Source: Saprospiraceae bacterium (GTDB lineage Bacteria > Bacteroidota > Bacteroidia > Chitinophagales > Saprospiraceae). From it: a DNA stretch of 64,000 nt. The position numbers were made by a program, and so were the translations under genes. Below are positions 17,675-25,648 of the stretch, piece by piece. The notes below the pieces were generated by a model. It saw nothing but the letters and a program-made list of their open reading frames with translations, was not told the DNA's origin and did no database searches. Location of the stretch: assembly GCA_022448955.1 (NCBI GenBank), contig JAKVCU010000007.1, forward strand, positions 1 through 64,000, written 5' to 3'. Numbering within the stretch: position 1 is the stretch's first letter; every line of letters begins with the position of its first letter.

Positions 17675-18628
17675 TTAGTCTGCTAAAATGAGTTGTGCTA
17701 ATGGAAGCAACTCAGACTTTAAATCCAATTCAAATTTGGATAAACTCATCACCTCTCCATCTTCGAAAACAAAATCTACGCGGTACAAACAGTTATTATC
17801 TACTAATAAGGACTTCGTTTTAAAATCTGCTTCATAAGATTTCAAATATTGCTTATCCCATACCCCATTTTCGTTGTAAATTTTGCTTTCCACCTGCTTC
17901 TCTCCTAATAAAAAATAATCGTCAAATCCAGCATTCATAGCCTCCCAAGTCGCAGACCTTAATAAACCATTCACACCATAAGCATGCTCAAAGTAGAGTT
18001 CATAACCTGCATTCTTCATCACTTTCATCCTAGCTTCTTGTACACTACCATCCTTTTGAACCTTTACTGGACAGTACTCCGTTTTGTGGATACCAAAGTA
18101 GGATAAAGTAACTTCTTTAACCGCTTTCTTTAAATAAGTAAAGTATTTTAATCTCAAATCCAGCGATAAATTTCTTACATCTTCTTTCTCCTCAAATCCG
18201 TCTTCCAATTTTTTATCAAACAAGTGTCTTGCATTTAATATCGCATGACGATTCGAATCCATTGTGATGCGAGATAACTCACCTAAAGTTCCTAAGCGAC
18301 CATGAAAAATGATCTGATCTTGGCCATGAACGACCATTTCCCAGAAACGACCGTCTTTTTCTAAATATCCTTGGAATGTATCTTCTGTATCCTCTTCAAA
18401 TGCATAAATGCGAAAAGTGCCATTAAATTCAAATACCCAATTCTCCTCATCTCCTAAAATATCCATAAAGTGTGACACCACTGATTGTGTAGCAAAATAA
18501 CCTTGCTTTCTCAATTCTTTCTTTACGTCTAGCGTACTCGTTTTACCATTTAAAATCATCAAGGCTTCTGCCATACCTAATACGATTTCCTTATCGATTG
18601 CTCTTAATTGCTTAGATGAAATAGACAT
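17675..18628 (-). CDS. WGR-like domain protein of the retron operon
   Basis: A 317-residue cytoplasmic protein. Residues 1-75 form a helical, winged-helix-like N-terminal part (KELRKQGYFATQSVVSHFMDIL, then a strand pair). Residues about 85-145 match a WGR domain: FWEMVVHGQDQIIFHGRLGTLGE (FWEM at 95, HGRLGTLGE at 109-117) with the later A-x-x-x-x-F-x-x-K-x-x-x-G(F/Y) helix (LFDKKLEDGF). WGR domains bind nucleic-acid ends or breaks. The C-terminal 170 residues are not recognised. It sits between the PARP gene (100 bases upstream) and the RT gene (30 bases downstream). A role in recognising DNA ends or msDNA is inferred from domain and context only. Confidence 0.7.
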   Translation of the reverse strand: MSISSKQLRAIDKEIVLGMAEALMILNGKTSTLDVKKELRKQGYFATQSVVSHFMDILGDEENWVFEFNGTFRIYAFEEDTEDTFQGYLEKDGRFWEMVVHGQDQIIFHGRLGTLGELSRITMDSNRHAILNARHLFDKKLEDGFEEKEDVRNLSLDLRLKYFTYLKKAVKEVTLSYFGIHKTEYCPVKVQKDGSVQEARMKVMKNAGYELYFEHAYGVNGLLRSATWEAMNAGFDDYFLLGEKQVESKIYNENGVWDKQYLKSYEADFKTKSLLVDNNCLYRVDFVFEDGEVMSLSKFELDLKSELLPLAQLILAD

Positions 18629-18728
18629 GATTTGTTGTTTTTTCTGGTTTAACCTAAAGATTTGATAGGAGCATGAACAGCTCCATGGAATGCTTAATTA
18701 ATTTTAGTTCTCTATATTTCGGGTCTGT

Positions 18729-19970
18729 TTATCTTACTTCTACTAAGTATCGAATAGTACATTGAGCGGAGTTGTAAACGATGTACTCATTATTAATCAA
18801 GTCCGCACCGCCTTTAGCATAAAGAGAGTCATAAGTCCCTCTCGCTCTTAAATTATCTTCCGATAAATCGTAGCACCAAGGCTGATGCTTCTTAATTTTC
18901 AACTGCTTACCTACATGCACATCAAACAATGCTAAATAGCCACGGTCTTGACTTCCTCTTGTCCAATAAGAGCCACGCAAAGATGTGTAATTCAATGATT
19001 TCTTGAATTTATCGGCAAAGTATAAACCGTAACCAAACATCTTACCATTAATTACAGCATTGGCTGGCCTAAGTACCAATCCTGTTTTTAGGATCGATAA
19101 CCAATTTTCATTTCTACTACCGTGCCAGAAAAGTGCCGTCTTTTTGTAGCGAGCATCTTTGTAAAAACCATCAAAATATTGTTGGGTAGCAATATTTTTC
19201 ACAGCAAATGCACGATAGAAACTAGAAGCATCATCTTTCATTAGCTTTTTGATCTTCTTGATCACAGCAGGATCATTTTCCTCTTCCACCTCTAACCCAA
19301 GATCTCTTAATAAATTTACCTCCTGCGAATCAAACTGATCTTCGTCCTTATCTTTATTCAATTCCACCTGGCTTCTCATGACATCCAAAGTGGCTTGCTC
19401 CTCTGCCAACTTTTCTTCCACTTCTTGCAAACCTTCTGCATCTTTTGGTATAAGCTGTAGCAGATGTCCTCGCACATTTCCCATACGACGAGGAATAACT
19501 TGGTACAAATCCAACAGACGCTTATTAAAATGATCAACATCTAAATTTAATTGAGTAAGGTTTACTAATTGGTCTAAGATATCTTGCGCTTCTCCAAGTT
19601 GCTGTTTGCTTACCTGATCTGCACGAACACTATAATTCATTTCAATCGACTTGCTAGCAAAGCTCATCAAATCTGCAATCAAAGCACCTACTGCAGCATT
19701 CTCAATACCAGTGATGATGGTTTCTTTCTTCTTTGTCGAGAAAAGGTGAGTTTGGTCTTTGTAACCTTTGCGCAGTTTTTCGCGCAATTTACTCTCCCAT
19801 TTTTTGATTGGATAACAGGATACAGAAGCAGTAGCTCCAACACGACCGTATTTTACCATGAATGTACCATCTGGGTTTTCTTCCATGTCATAGTACTTAT
19901 TGTTGTTACTAGCCGTCACCATGATTAATTTGGCTACTCTGAGTTGTGTGGATTCGTTAACAACTGGCAT
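18729..19970 (-). CDS. WGR-PARP: poly/mono-ADP-ribosyltransferase
   Basis: ADP-ribosyltransferase that uses NAD+ to modify proteins or nucleic acid. The 413 residues have the core layout of eukaryotic PARP1/2/3: a WGR domain (about 24-77, YYDMEENPDGTFMVKYGRVG), the all-helical regulatory domain (about 85-175, ALIADLMSFASKSIEMN onwards), a Glu-rich linker, and the ART catalytic domain (about 250-413). The H-Y-E triad is intact: His283 in FWHGSR, Tyr317 in GYGLYFADKFKKSLNY, and Glu395 in NNEYIVYNSAQ, so polymer-forming activity is plausible. It lies between the SWIM gene (terminator and promoter in the 252-base gap) and the second WGR-like gene. In PARP1 the WGR domain couples DNA-break binding to catalysis; here the trigger might be phage or msDNA ends. 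Confidence 0.92.
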   Translation of the reverse strand: MPVVNESTQLRVAKLIMVTASNNNKYYDMEENPDGTFMVKYGRVGATASVSCYPIKKWESKLREKLRKGYKDQTHLFSTKKKETIITGIENAAVGALIADLMSFASKSIEMNYSVRADQVSKQQLGEAQDILDQLVNLTQLNLDVDHFNKRLLDLYQVIPRRMGNVRGHLLQLIPKDAEGLQEVEEKLAEEQATLDVMRSQVELNKDKDEDQFDSQEVNLLRDLGLEVEEENDPAVIKKIKKLMKDDASSFYRAFAVKNIATQQYFDGFYKDARYKKTALFWHGSRNENWLSILKTGLVLRPANAVINGKMFGYGLYFADKFKKSLNYTSLRGSYWTRGSQDRGYLALFDVHVGKQLKIKKHQPWCYDLSEDNLRARGTYDSLYAKGGADLINNEYIVYNSAQCTIRYLVEVR

Positions 19971-20049
19971 GATTAAGACGTTTTTTATTTTATCATTAAT
20001 TTGATGTCAACAATTGTAATAACTCCTATTTCCCGCATTGATTATATAA

Positions 20050-20080
20050 CAAAAATAGTGAAATTTGACTAAAAAGTAAA
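20050..20080 (-). promoter_or_regulatory. Candidate promoter for PARP-WGR-RT
   Basis: On the minus strand TTTA (20080-20077) is followed after 19 bases by TATTTTTG (20057-20050), a match to the TAnnTTTG -7 element. It lies just downstream of the terminator at 20142-20171 and 80 bases before the PARP start codon. Confidence 0.5.
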
Positions 20081-20141
20081 TTTTATGATTACATATTTTA
20101 TCCTAAAGATAAATTTTAACACTTTTGTCATCAAATTAATT

Positions 20142-20171
20142 AAAAAAGCCATGCATCGTATGATACATGGC
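20142..20171 (-). terminator. Intra-operon terminator after the SWIM gene
   Basis: On the minus strand GCCATGTATC pairs with GATGCATGGC (10 bp with one U-G pair, ATAC loop; 20171-20148) and is followed by T6 (20147-20142). It lies 51 bases after the SWIM stop codon, separating HEAT-SWIM from PARP-WGR-RT. Confidence 0.75.
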
Positions 20172-20222
20172 TGCCAGCGTGTCAAATTAACGCGTTCGTA
20201 TAAATAGGACTATGCAGACCAC

Positions 20223-21845
20223 TTAAATACTCATCAAAGAAGCTGCTATATGCGCACAAGGCCCTTTACGCAACTTATTGTGTTTGAAGAATCCACAGGT
20301 ACAAGATGCACGTTTGATACGGCCATCTGAATCCTGTAAAATAATTGTACGAAATACATTTTTCCCCTCTACCTCAAATTCATAGTGCTTCAACTGATTT
20401 TCGCTTTTATCGATGAGTTTTTTGACTTTATTATTGGCAATTAGCTCTTTTGCGTATTGATGTTGGTCATCTTTCTGTTCTAATCGAACACCTACAGGGA
20501 ATAAATCTCTCCAGCGGTACATTCCTTTATTAGGATCATACATCGCCTTTCCTTCTTTACATAATTGTTGTAAAGCTGCTCCTGCTGTGGCATCATCGGT
20601 TTCTAAGGCTTTCGCCAGATCTTTTGTTTTTCCAGCTAGTTTAGCTTTTAACCATTTTTCTGTTTGATCAATTACGCTTTGATCTTTAACCATTTGACCA
20701 GCGAGCAAATCAAAACTTGATTTGCGTGCCCAGTCATTGCTCGTCCAACCAGAAAGCCCTAAATCTAATTGATGACCATCCAATTGCACCGACCAAAATG
20801 AAGGCATGCCCGTACCCAGCAGCTTTACATTTACCTGGTCAATTACAGGCAAAGCATCTGTTAGGATAAGTAAACGTCTTCTTCCCCATATTCTGATTTC
20901 TCCTTCAACATCTCCATCGAAGACATGCTCCTGTTCTTCTACTTCTATGTCCCAAGGATCTATCATGATAGTTGGCCTTTCACCTTTCTTCAAAACAAAG
21001 CGTAAAGAACGTGGTCCTTGTTTTGCTTTCTTTTGTTCGATATAGCCTAATATTTCACGTAAAGTGGCCGCACTTAAACGCACTTCCTGTCCATTCAAAG
21101 CCGCTGCAGATTGTACTTGCAAAAAGCCTTTCACCCAACTCTCAGGCAAATCAATCTTTTTCTCCACTTTCGCACCCGAAGATGTAGATAATTTCACCTG
21201 ATGCTGTGCTACTTTTAACCAAGCAGGGCGATAAGAACGAACACGGTATATTTCATCTGCTAATCCTTGGCTGAAGTCAATATTTGTCGTTCCATAATTT
21301 ACATCACCGAATGTTTCTAGGTTTTCAGAAGGAACACTCACTCTAGCATAAGTAGATTCATCTATAGAAAAGGCTTCGAAAATAACGGAATCTGGATGGA
21401 CACTAATAACTGGATCGAGCAAATAAGCTTTCTCCTTTTCATGCTTCCATATGTAAGAGCGATAGTTTCGCTGAGCATTCCACATCGCAGTTCGATAAGG
21501 CTGGTTTTCTTTCACTAACTGGCGATGCTTTTCACTAAGCTCTTTTTTCTGCTCCAGCAACTTCTTTTGAATGGGAGCAATATTCGCTAAATAGGTTGGT
21601 AGTTCTTTATAATATTCGTTTTGTACCCATTGTTGATATCGACTATGATCTTGTTCTTTATTTGCGAGATCACTAATCACTACGCGTCTTAATGCCAGCA
21701 TCAATTTTGCATAAGAAAGACTATGCTTAATCATAGCATGTAAGGACACTGATTTTCTGGACAATTCTGCCGAAAAATCAAAATGTGTACCTTTTGAATT
21801 GCTTTTAGCAATACTGGCTTGTGTATAAGATTGAGTAATCTGCAT
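20223..21845 (-). CDS. SWIM zinc-finger protein
   Basis: A 540-residue cytoplasmic protein ending in a SWIM zinc finger: C515-x-C517-x12-C530-x-H532, in a strand-rich context (FRTIILQDSDGRIKRASCTC). SWIM domains bind DNA or protein. The N-terminal 160 residues are helical with a coiled-coil-like stretch (KKLLEQKKELSEKHRQLVKENQ); the middle holds a beta-rich domain with EGEIRIWGRRRLLIL, seen in bacterial SWIM proteins that sit near MoxR/VWA or WGR genes. A helical linker with ALETDDATAGAALQQLCKEG resembles a winged-helix turn. It follows the HEAT gene by 142 bases and is followed by a terminator. Exact activity is unknown; a nucleic-acid-sensing or scaffold role in the retron locus is inferred. 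Confidence 0.8.
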   Translation of the reverse strand: MQITQSYTQASIAKSNSKGTHFDFSAELSRKSVSLHAMIKHSLSYAKLMLALRRVVISDLANKEQDHSRYQQWVQNEYYKELPTYLANIAPIQKKLLEQKKELSEKHRQLVKENQPYRTAMWNAQRNYRSYIWKHEKEKAYLLDPVISVHPDSVIFEAFSIDESTYARVSVPSENLETFGDVNYGTTNIDFSQGLADEIYRVRSYRPAWLKVAQHQVKLSTSSGAKVEKKIDLPESWVKGFLQVQSAAALNGQEVRLSAATLREILGYIEQKKAKQGPRSLRFVLKKGERPTIMIDPWDIEVEEQEHVFDGDVEGEIRIWGRRRLLILTDALPVIDQVNVKLLGTGMPSFWSVQLDGHQLDLGLSGWTSNDWARKSSFDLLAGQMVKDQSVIDQTEKWLKAKLAGKTKDLAKALETDDATAGAALQQLCKEGKAMYDPNKGMYRWRDLFPVGVRLEQKDDQHQYAKELIANNKVKKLIDKSENQLKHYEFEVEGKNVFRTIILQDSDGRIKRASCTCGFFKHNKLRKGPCAHIAASLMSI

Positions 21846-21960
21846 GGCAAAATAATTTTAAAGGAAGAAAAAAGAAAGGGGTTTCCCCCCTCCATAGGAA
21901 GCATTCGTCTTTGGTTTTTCGCTTTCGTTTTGTTAAGCGATTATTTTCAGTCTAAGGCAA

Positions 21961-21993
21961 GCATAAAGTGAAATCGTGATTTCTACTTTATGC
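21961..21993. repeat. Near-perfect 33-bp palindrome across the HEAT stop codon
   Basis: GCATAAAGT (21961-21969) pairs with ACTTTATGC (21985-21993), and inside it GAAATC (21970-21975) faces GATTTC (21978-21983). The right arm includes the last codon and stop of the HEAT gene. No T-run follows on the minus strand, so it is more likely an mRNA-end stabiliser or processing hairpin than a standard terminator. Confidence 0.65.
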
Positions 21994-24807
21994 TAATTCA
22001 AAGCCTGCGATTTCGGCTCCAGCCAGAGAAGCTTTTGCCAACTCCAACAATGCCCATTCCGCATCATTTTTGTTATTTCCTCTGGCCAGTTCAAGCAAAA
22101 TTTCTATAGGAACATTTGAATCTCCTTGTTTAATCAATTCTTTAGCTTTCCTAGCTCTATTCCGGCCATTTAATACATTCTTTTGAAGGTAAGCCTGGCC
22201 TTTTGTGTCTTTTAATGTCGATTCTTTTTGACTTAAGACAAATGCTTGAATTTGTGGATCACTATGCTCTGTTAAACATTCTAAAACATAGGATATATTT
22301 AGTTTTTTGGGTGGTTTTTCAATCATTTCTAATGCCCACATGCGCACCTTTTGGCTTGGGCTATCTATCATACTTAAAATTCCTTCTAAATAAGCTGTTT
22401 CTTTACTCTCTTCAATCATCTGCTTACCCAATTGCTCTACATCAGGAAGGCTTGACTCTAGCAACTGTACAATAAATGGCATACTAGGCTCAATGGTCTT
22501 ACAAATGGCCTTTGCTATATTTCTTACTCCCTCCAATTTGTGGATAAGCGCTTTAAAAAGTAGTTGTTGATCTTCTACTAATAAAGATTGGTGTTTGTGA
22601 GTCCATTTCACTATGATATCTGCGAGACTAGGCAGATTTACATCTAGAACTTGTGGATTTGGAAGTGCTAAAATTTGTTCTTTAAAACGCCCCTCTTCCA
22701 TTAATCGACTCAATAATATATCTTGGCCTTCTCCATTTAGCTTTCGCAAAATACCACTCCAAAGTTCATCTTGAGAAATTAGCTGCATAACCTCTTGCAT
22801 AGCGGCACCCCACTGCTCCCATTCTTGCTCGTCGAGTTGAGTAAGCAAATCCAAAAGCATATCTGAAGTAAAAAATGGCTGAAGCACTTCTAATTTATTT
22901 AGGATGGCTTGACGCTGATGCACCTCGCCTTTCTTCAAAAAGTCTGTTAATTTCTGGAGCAACAAGGCTTCCCACTTTGGCGATTCAAATAAAGGTAAAG
23001 TACGTTCAAAACCACTTGGATGCAATTGGATAAGAATGTGTTCAACAAGCAAACTACAAAGATCCTTATCCTGTTTTTGAGTAGTCAAAAATCTAATCAC
23101 TACATCTCTCACCCATTGATTTTTGTCCGTCAATCGGCCCAATATCTGATTAAATATATAACGATTGAAACGAACACGTGGGAAGATATCATTTACGATT
23201 TCATCTCTATCGGCAAAGTCTTTAAGAAAGGCATAACCCCACCAGAAGTGATTATTTACACTATTAATTAAGGCTTTCCTTGCAATAGCACACACTTTGG
23301 GATGGCCTTCTTCCATCACTTTGATACAAAAATCATATTGATAAGTCAATTTATAATGCCAATTGGGTAGTTTTTCAATCATTAGGTCAATACCATAAGA
23401 TGATTGAAATAAATGACGAACAGGTAGATAATTCCAACCACAATAGGGATACTTTGAATAAAGTATAGTAGTCATTTCGTGATGAAGATGCTTATACTCA
23501 TCCATCATTAAATACCAAGCAAAATTAGCAACGACAAAATGGTTGGATTCTGCTAATTGATACAATTGCTTCTGTGTCAAAGCTCCTCTATCGCTATGTT
23601 TTCCAATATTATTATAAATTGCCAATTGGAAATTTTTATCTTGCTTGGCGGTACTAACCAGCCATGTTTCCCAGTTCGCAATACCCACCTTTCTAGATAG
23701 ATGCATGAATAGGCGATGGAGTAGTGGATGATCTAAAGCAACAATAGTAGATAAACCATCTTGAAAATCTTGTACCGGAATTTCATCTTTCCATTCAAAC
23801 AATAAAGCAATAGCTGTTTCTGTTCTGGAAGTTTCGGGGCGTTGAACGCAAATTTTTAAAAGTTGGCCTAAAACTTTGCCAATTGGAAATGATGATTTGT
23901 TATCAGAGAATGCGCGTGAACCTCCCAGAAAGTTTTTCACTTTTTCAAAAATACTTTCATTTGGTTTTTCATTTTTTGACTGGGAAGTTTTATTTAAATG
24001 ATAAAAAGATAATATTTCTTCTTGCTCCTTTCCTTTTGCCATATAAATGAGGAAAGCAGCCATTTCATTCGATAATTGAGCTCCCACTTTTAATTTGGCG
24101 AAAGCCTGACGAAAAGCAATCACCTGCAACCATGGAGAGTTACTATTCAGTGCCTTAACTATTTGTTTTAGAGAAAAAGTAGGAATAGATAATCCATTAC
24201 GATGAAGTACCTTTACGGCAAAATCTAAGACTGTTGTACTGATAAAATGATCGTCAAATAATTCGTTTACCATTTGAGGTTGATCATTCCAAAGCGTCGC
24301 AAAACGCTCCTCCGTTCTATTCACTGCAGCCAAATCCATCTGCTGGATTACCTTTCCTCTTCCATGTCGGCTATGTTCAAATCTTTTTGAATCTCCTTTC
24401 AAAATCATCCAGGAAATCCATTGATAACTAAAGTCAAGTTGTTCATCTTGCTTTGTGCCATTTGGTAGACGAGTACGCAAAAACTGAATAGCCAATTTGC
24501 GAAAGCGTGCTGCGTCATCTTGAGCTATATTTCTTAAAAAGCGCATCACTCTTCGCTTGATGTAAGCGATTGTTTGATTCGACGGCTTCTTATTGTTATT
24601 TCGCTTATTAAATGGCATTTGATCAAAGCGTAGCATTAGTGTCAAGAGTAATTCATCATCATTTTTTTGCTCCACCATTTTGTAGAGGCGCTTTATCTTT
24701 GCCCAGTCAGCATTAGCTAAAGGGGCAGTTTGAATAAAATCAAGCAAAGATGTTCTGCCCTGAGTCGTCTGCAAAGACTTACTCAAGTGAATACTCAAAT
24801 GATCCAT
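21988..24807 (-). CDS. Large HEAT/ARM-type repeat protein
   Basis: A 939-residue cytoplasmic protein, almost wholly helical, made of degenerate helical-hairpin repeats, for example LTQKQLYQLAESNHFVVANF, LTDKNQWVRDVVIRFL, IDSPSQKVRMWALEMIE and LTEHSDPQIQAFVLSQ. These look like HEAT/ARM units forming a superhelical scaffold, most regular in the C-terminal half. No catalytic motif was found. It is the first protein gene of the minus-strand run and lies directly downstream of the tandem structured RNAs, so it may be co-transcribed with them. Likely role: large scaffold or sensor binding other partners of the system, inferred from repeats and position. The ATG at 24807 is the first in frame; the DNA upstream turns into an ATGA/TGAT-rich stretch. 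Confidence 0.8.
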   Translation of the reverse strand: MDHLSIHLSKSLQTTQGRTSLLDFIQTAPLANADWAKIKRLYKMVEQKNDDELLLTLMLRFDQMPFNKRNNNKKPSNQTIAYIKRRVMRFLRNIAQDDAARFRKLAIQFLRTRLPNGTKQDEQLDFSYQWISWMILKGDSKRFEHSRHGRGKVIQQMDLAAVNRTEERFATLWNDQPQMVNELFDDHFISTTVLDFAVKVLHRNGLSIPTFSLKQIVKALNSNSPWLQVIAFRQAFAKLKVGAQLSNEMAAFLIYMAKGKEQEEILSFYHLNKTSQSKNEKPNESIFEKVKNFLGGSRAFSDNKSSFPIGKVLGQLLKICVQRPETSRTETAIALLFEWKDEIPVQDFQDGLSTIVALDHPLLHRLFMHLSRKVGIANWETWLVSTAKQDKNFQLAIYNNIGKHSDRGALTQKQLYQLAESNHFVVANFAWYLMMDEYKHLHHEMTTILYSKYPYCGWNYLPVRHLFQSSYGIDLMIEKLPNWHYKLTYQYDFCIKVMEEGHPKVCAIARKALINSVNNHFWWGYAFLKDFADRDEIVNDIFPRVRFNRYIFNQILGRLTDKNQWVRDVVIRFLTTQKQDKDLCSLLVEHILIQLHPSGFERTLPLFESPKWEALLLQKLTDFLKKGEVHQRQAILNKLEVLQPFFTSDMLLDLLTQLDEQEWEQWGAAMQEVMQLISQDELWSGILRKLNGEGQDILLSRLMEEGRFKEQILALPNPQVLDVNLPSLADIIVKWTHKHQSLLVEDQQLLFKALIHKLEGVRNIAKAICKTIEPSMPFIVQLLESSLPDVEQLGKQMIEESKETAYLEGILSMIDSPSQKVRMWALEMIEKPPKKLNISYVLECLTEHSDPQIQAFVLSQKESTLKDTKGQAYLQKNVLNGRNRARKAKELIKQGDSNVPIEILLELARGNNKNDAEWALLELAKASLAGAEIAGFELA

Positions 24808-24814
24808 GATAAGT

Positions 24815-24875
24815 GAATTATGAATGATCTCTTATCAATGATAAATGATCAATTATGAGTGATGAATGATAATAC
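24815..24875. repeat. Simple ATGA/TGAT-rich repeat
   Basis: About 60 bases of irregular ATGA/TGAT units (for example ATGATAAATGATCA) between the HEAT start codon and the first structured RNA. No gene; this could be a spacer or a slippage tract. Confidence 0.5.
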
Positions 24876-24882
24876 GTCTGTT

Positions 24883-25125
24883 CTCTTTGCAATTTGCTAC
24901 AAGCATGCTGAGGACCGGTGGCAGGTACTGTAGGCGTCGGAGGGTACCTATACCTTTTATAAAGGTGTAAGTTGGTGAGTACGCTTACTGAGCGCCAAAT
25001 GTACCGATAAAAGGTATAGGTACAAAGGAGACGCTGAATGGCCCTGCCATCTGGTGTCTAGTGGGAAGTGATGAATTGACCATGGCGAAACGCCATAGCT
25101 TTTTACTTTAGTATTCCGCAAAAAA
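24883..25125 (-). ncRNA. Candidate retron msr-msd RNA, copy A (proximal)
   Basis: Structured element with the same block order as copy B. Read on the minus strand: an 8-bp hairpin with UUU loop (25098-25080), then GGGCCATTCAGCGTCT (25044-25029), then a 17-bp perfect stem (25023-25007 with 24960-24944) around a 46-base loop with its own small hairpin, then CGCCTACAGTACCTG (24936-24922). The hairpin's C-U-A/U-G-G end needs a U-G pair that exists only on the minus strand. The outer ends pair weakly (25125-25118 with 24890-24883, 8 bp with two G-U). A long msd stem, a UUU-loop msr hairpin and a position upstream of a retron RT operon fit an msr-msd. The weak ends may mean decay or a different boundary. 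Confidence 0.65.
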
Positions 25126-25133
25126 TTACTTCC

Positions 25134-25210
25134 CGATTTCTATAAGGTCTTTTCTTAGCACCGCCTGCTTTAAGTGTACCGCTTGGCTGTACTAAGAAAA
25201 GACGAAATCG
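25134..25210. repeat. Long inverted repeat between the two RNA copies
   Basis: CGATTTC (25134-25140) and GTCTTTTCTTAG (25147-25158) pair exactly with CTAAGAAAAGAC (25192-25203) and GAAATCG (25204-25210): 19 bp with one 6-base bulge and a 33-base loop. It shares no block with copies A or B. It could be a processing hairpin, a terminator-like spacer or part of another element. A 65-codon minus-strand frame crossing it looks fortuitous. Confidence 0.7.
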
Positions 25211-25286
25211 AAAAGTTAGTTTTTCTGCTTTACTCATTCGCCTAAACGATTGTAGTAAAAAAATGCTAACAAAGCTGCTGAAAGAA

Positions 25287-25536
25287 AAAAGATTTTGCAA
25301 CGCTCTTGCTCAGGATTGGCTACAGGTACTGTAGGCGGCTGATACTATAGTATATTGAATGGAAGGCCATTTTGTGGCCAACGGCTACGCAGCGCAAAAT
25401 GAACTGGAATAAATATACTATAGTTAAAAGACGCTGAATGGCCCTTTAGTCCAATGAACGATGGGAAGTTGTAATGACACCATGGCGAAACGCCATAGCT
25501 TTCTGTAAAAACAGAAAATTGCTTACAAAATCTTTT
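25287..25536 (-). ncRNA. Candidate retron msr-msd RNA, copy B (distal)
   Basis: Read on the minus strand: AAAAGATTTTGTAA (25536-25523) pairs with TTGCAAAATCTTTT (25300-25287), 14 bp with one U-G pair, as a1/a2 in retrons; it is directly followed by the AGC context expected for the branching guanosine (G25522). Next come a 7-bp hairpin with UUUU loop (25517-25500), the 8-bp UUU-loop hairpin (25498-25480), a single-stranded stretch with CTTCCCA, the block GGGCCATTCAGCGTCT, a 13-bp AT-rich stem (25424-25412 with 25356-25344) around a 55-base loop, and CGCCTACAGTACCTG. Block positions are offset from copy A by exactly 400 bp. The stem sequence differs from copy A yet pairs fully, which is covariation. 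I call it msr-msd by analogy; no transcript is shown. Confidence 0.75.
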
Positions 25537-25611
25537 CCAAAAGAGAGATCAAACTATCAAGTATCAAGTAAAACTTTTTTTACCTTATCGAGTCTAAATA
25601 CACAGTAGCTG

Positions 25612-25648
25612 AAGTAAATAATAAAGTGATTAGCCTTATTATTTACTT
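25612..25648. repeat. AT-rich 13-bp inverted repeat upstream of the RNA operon
   Basis: AAGTAAATAATAA (25612-25624) and its exact complement (25636-25648) flank an 11-base centre (AGTGATTAGCC). It lies between the divergent RNA operon and the Nudix gene, where an operator would sit, and may be a repressor site or a terminator-like hairpin. Confidence 0.6.

Noticed and set aside
25103-25300. 65-codon minus-strand frame between the RNA copies
   Set aside because: It runs through the 19-bp hairpin and starts and ends inside the structured region; its composition looks like chance reading of the repeat.
24880-25540. CRISPR array
   Set aside because: Only two copies, 400 bp apart, with long internal structure and no regular short repeat-spacer pattern.
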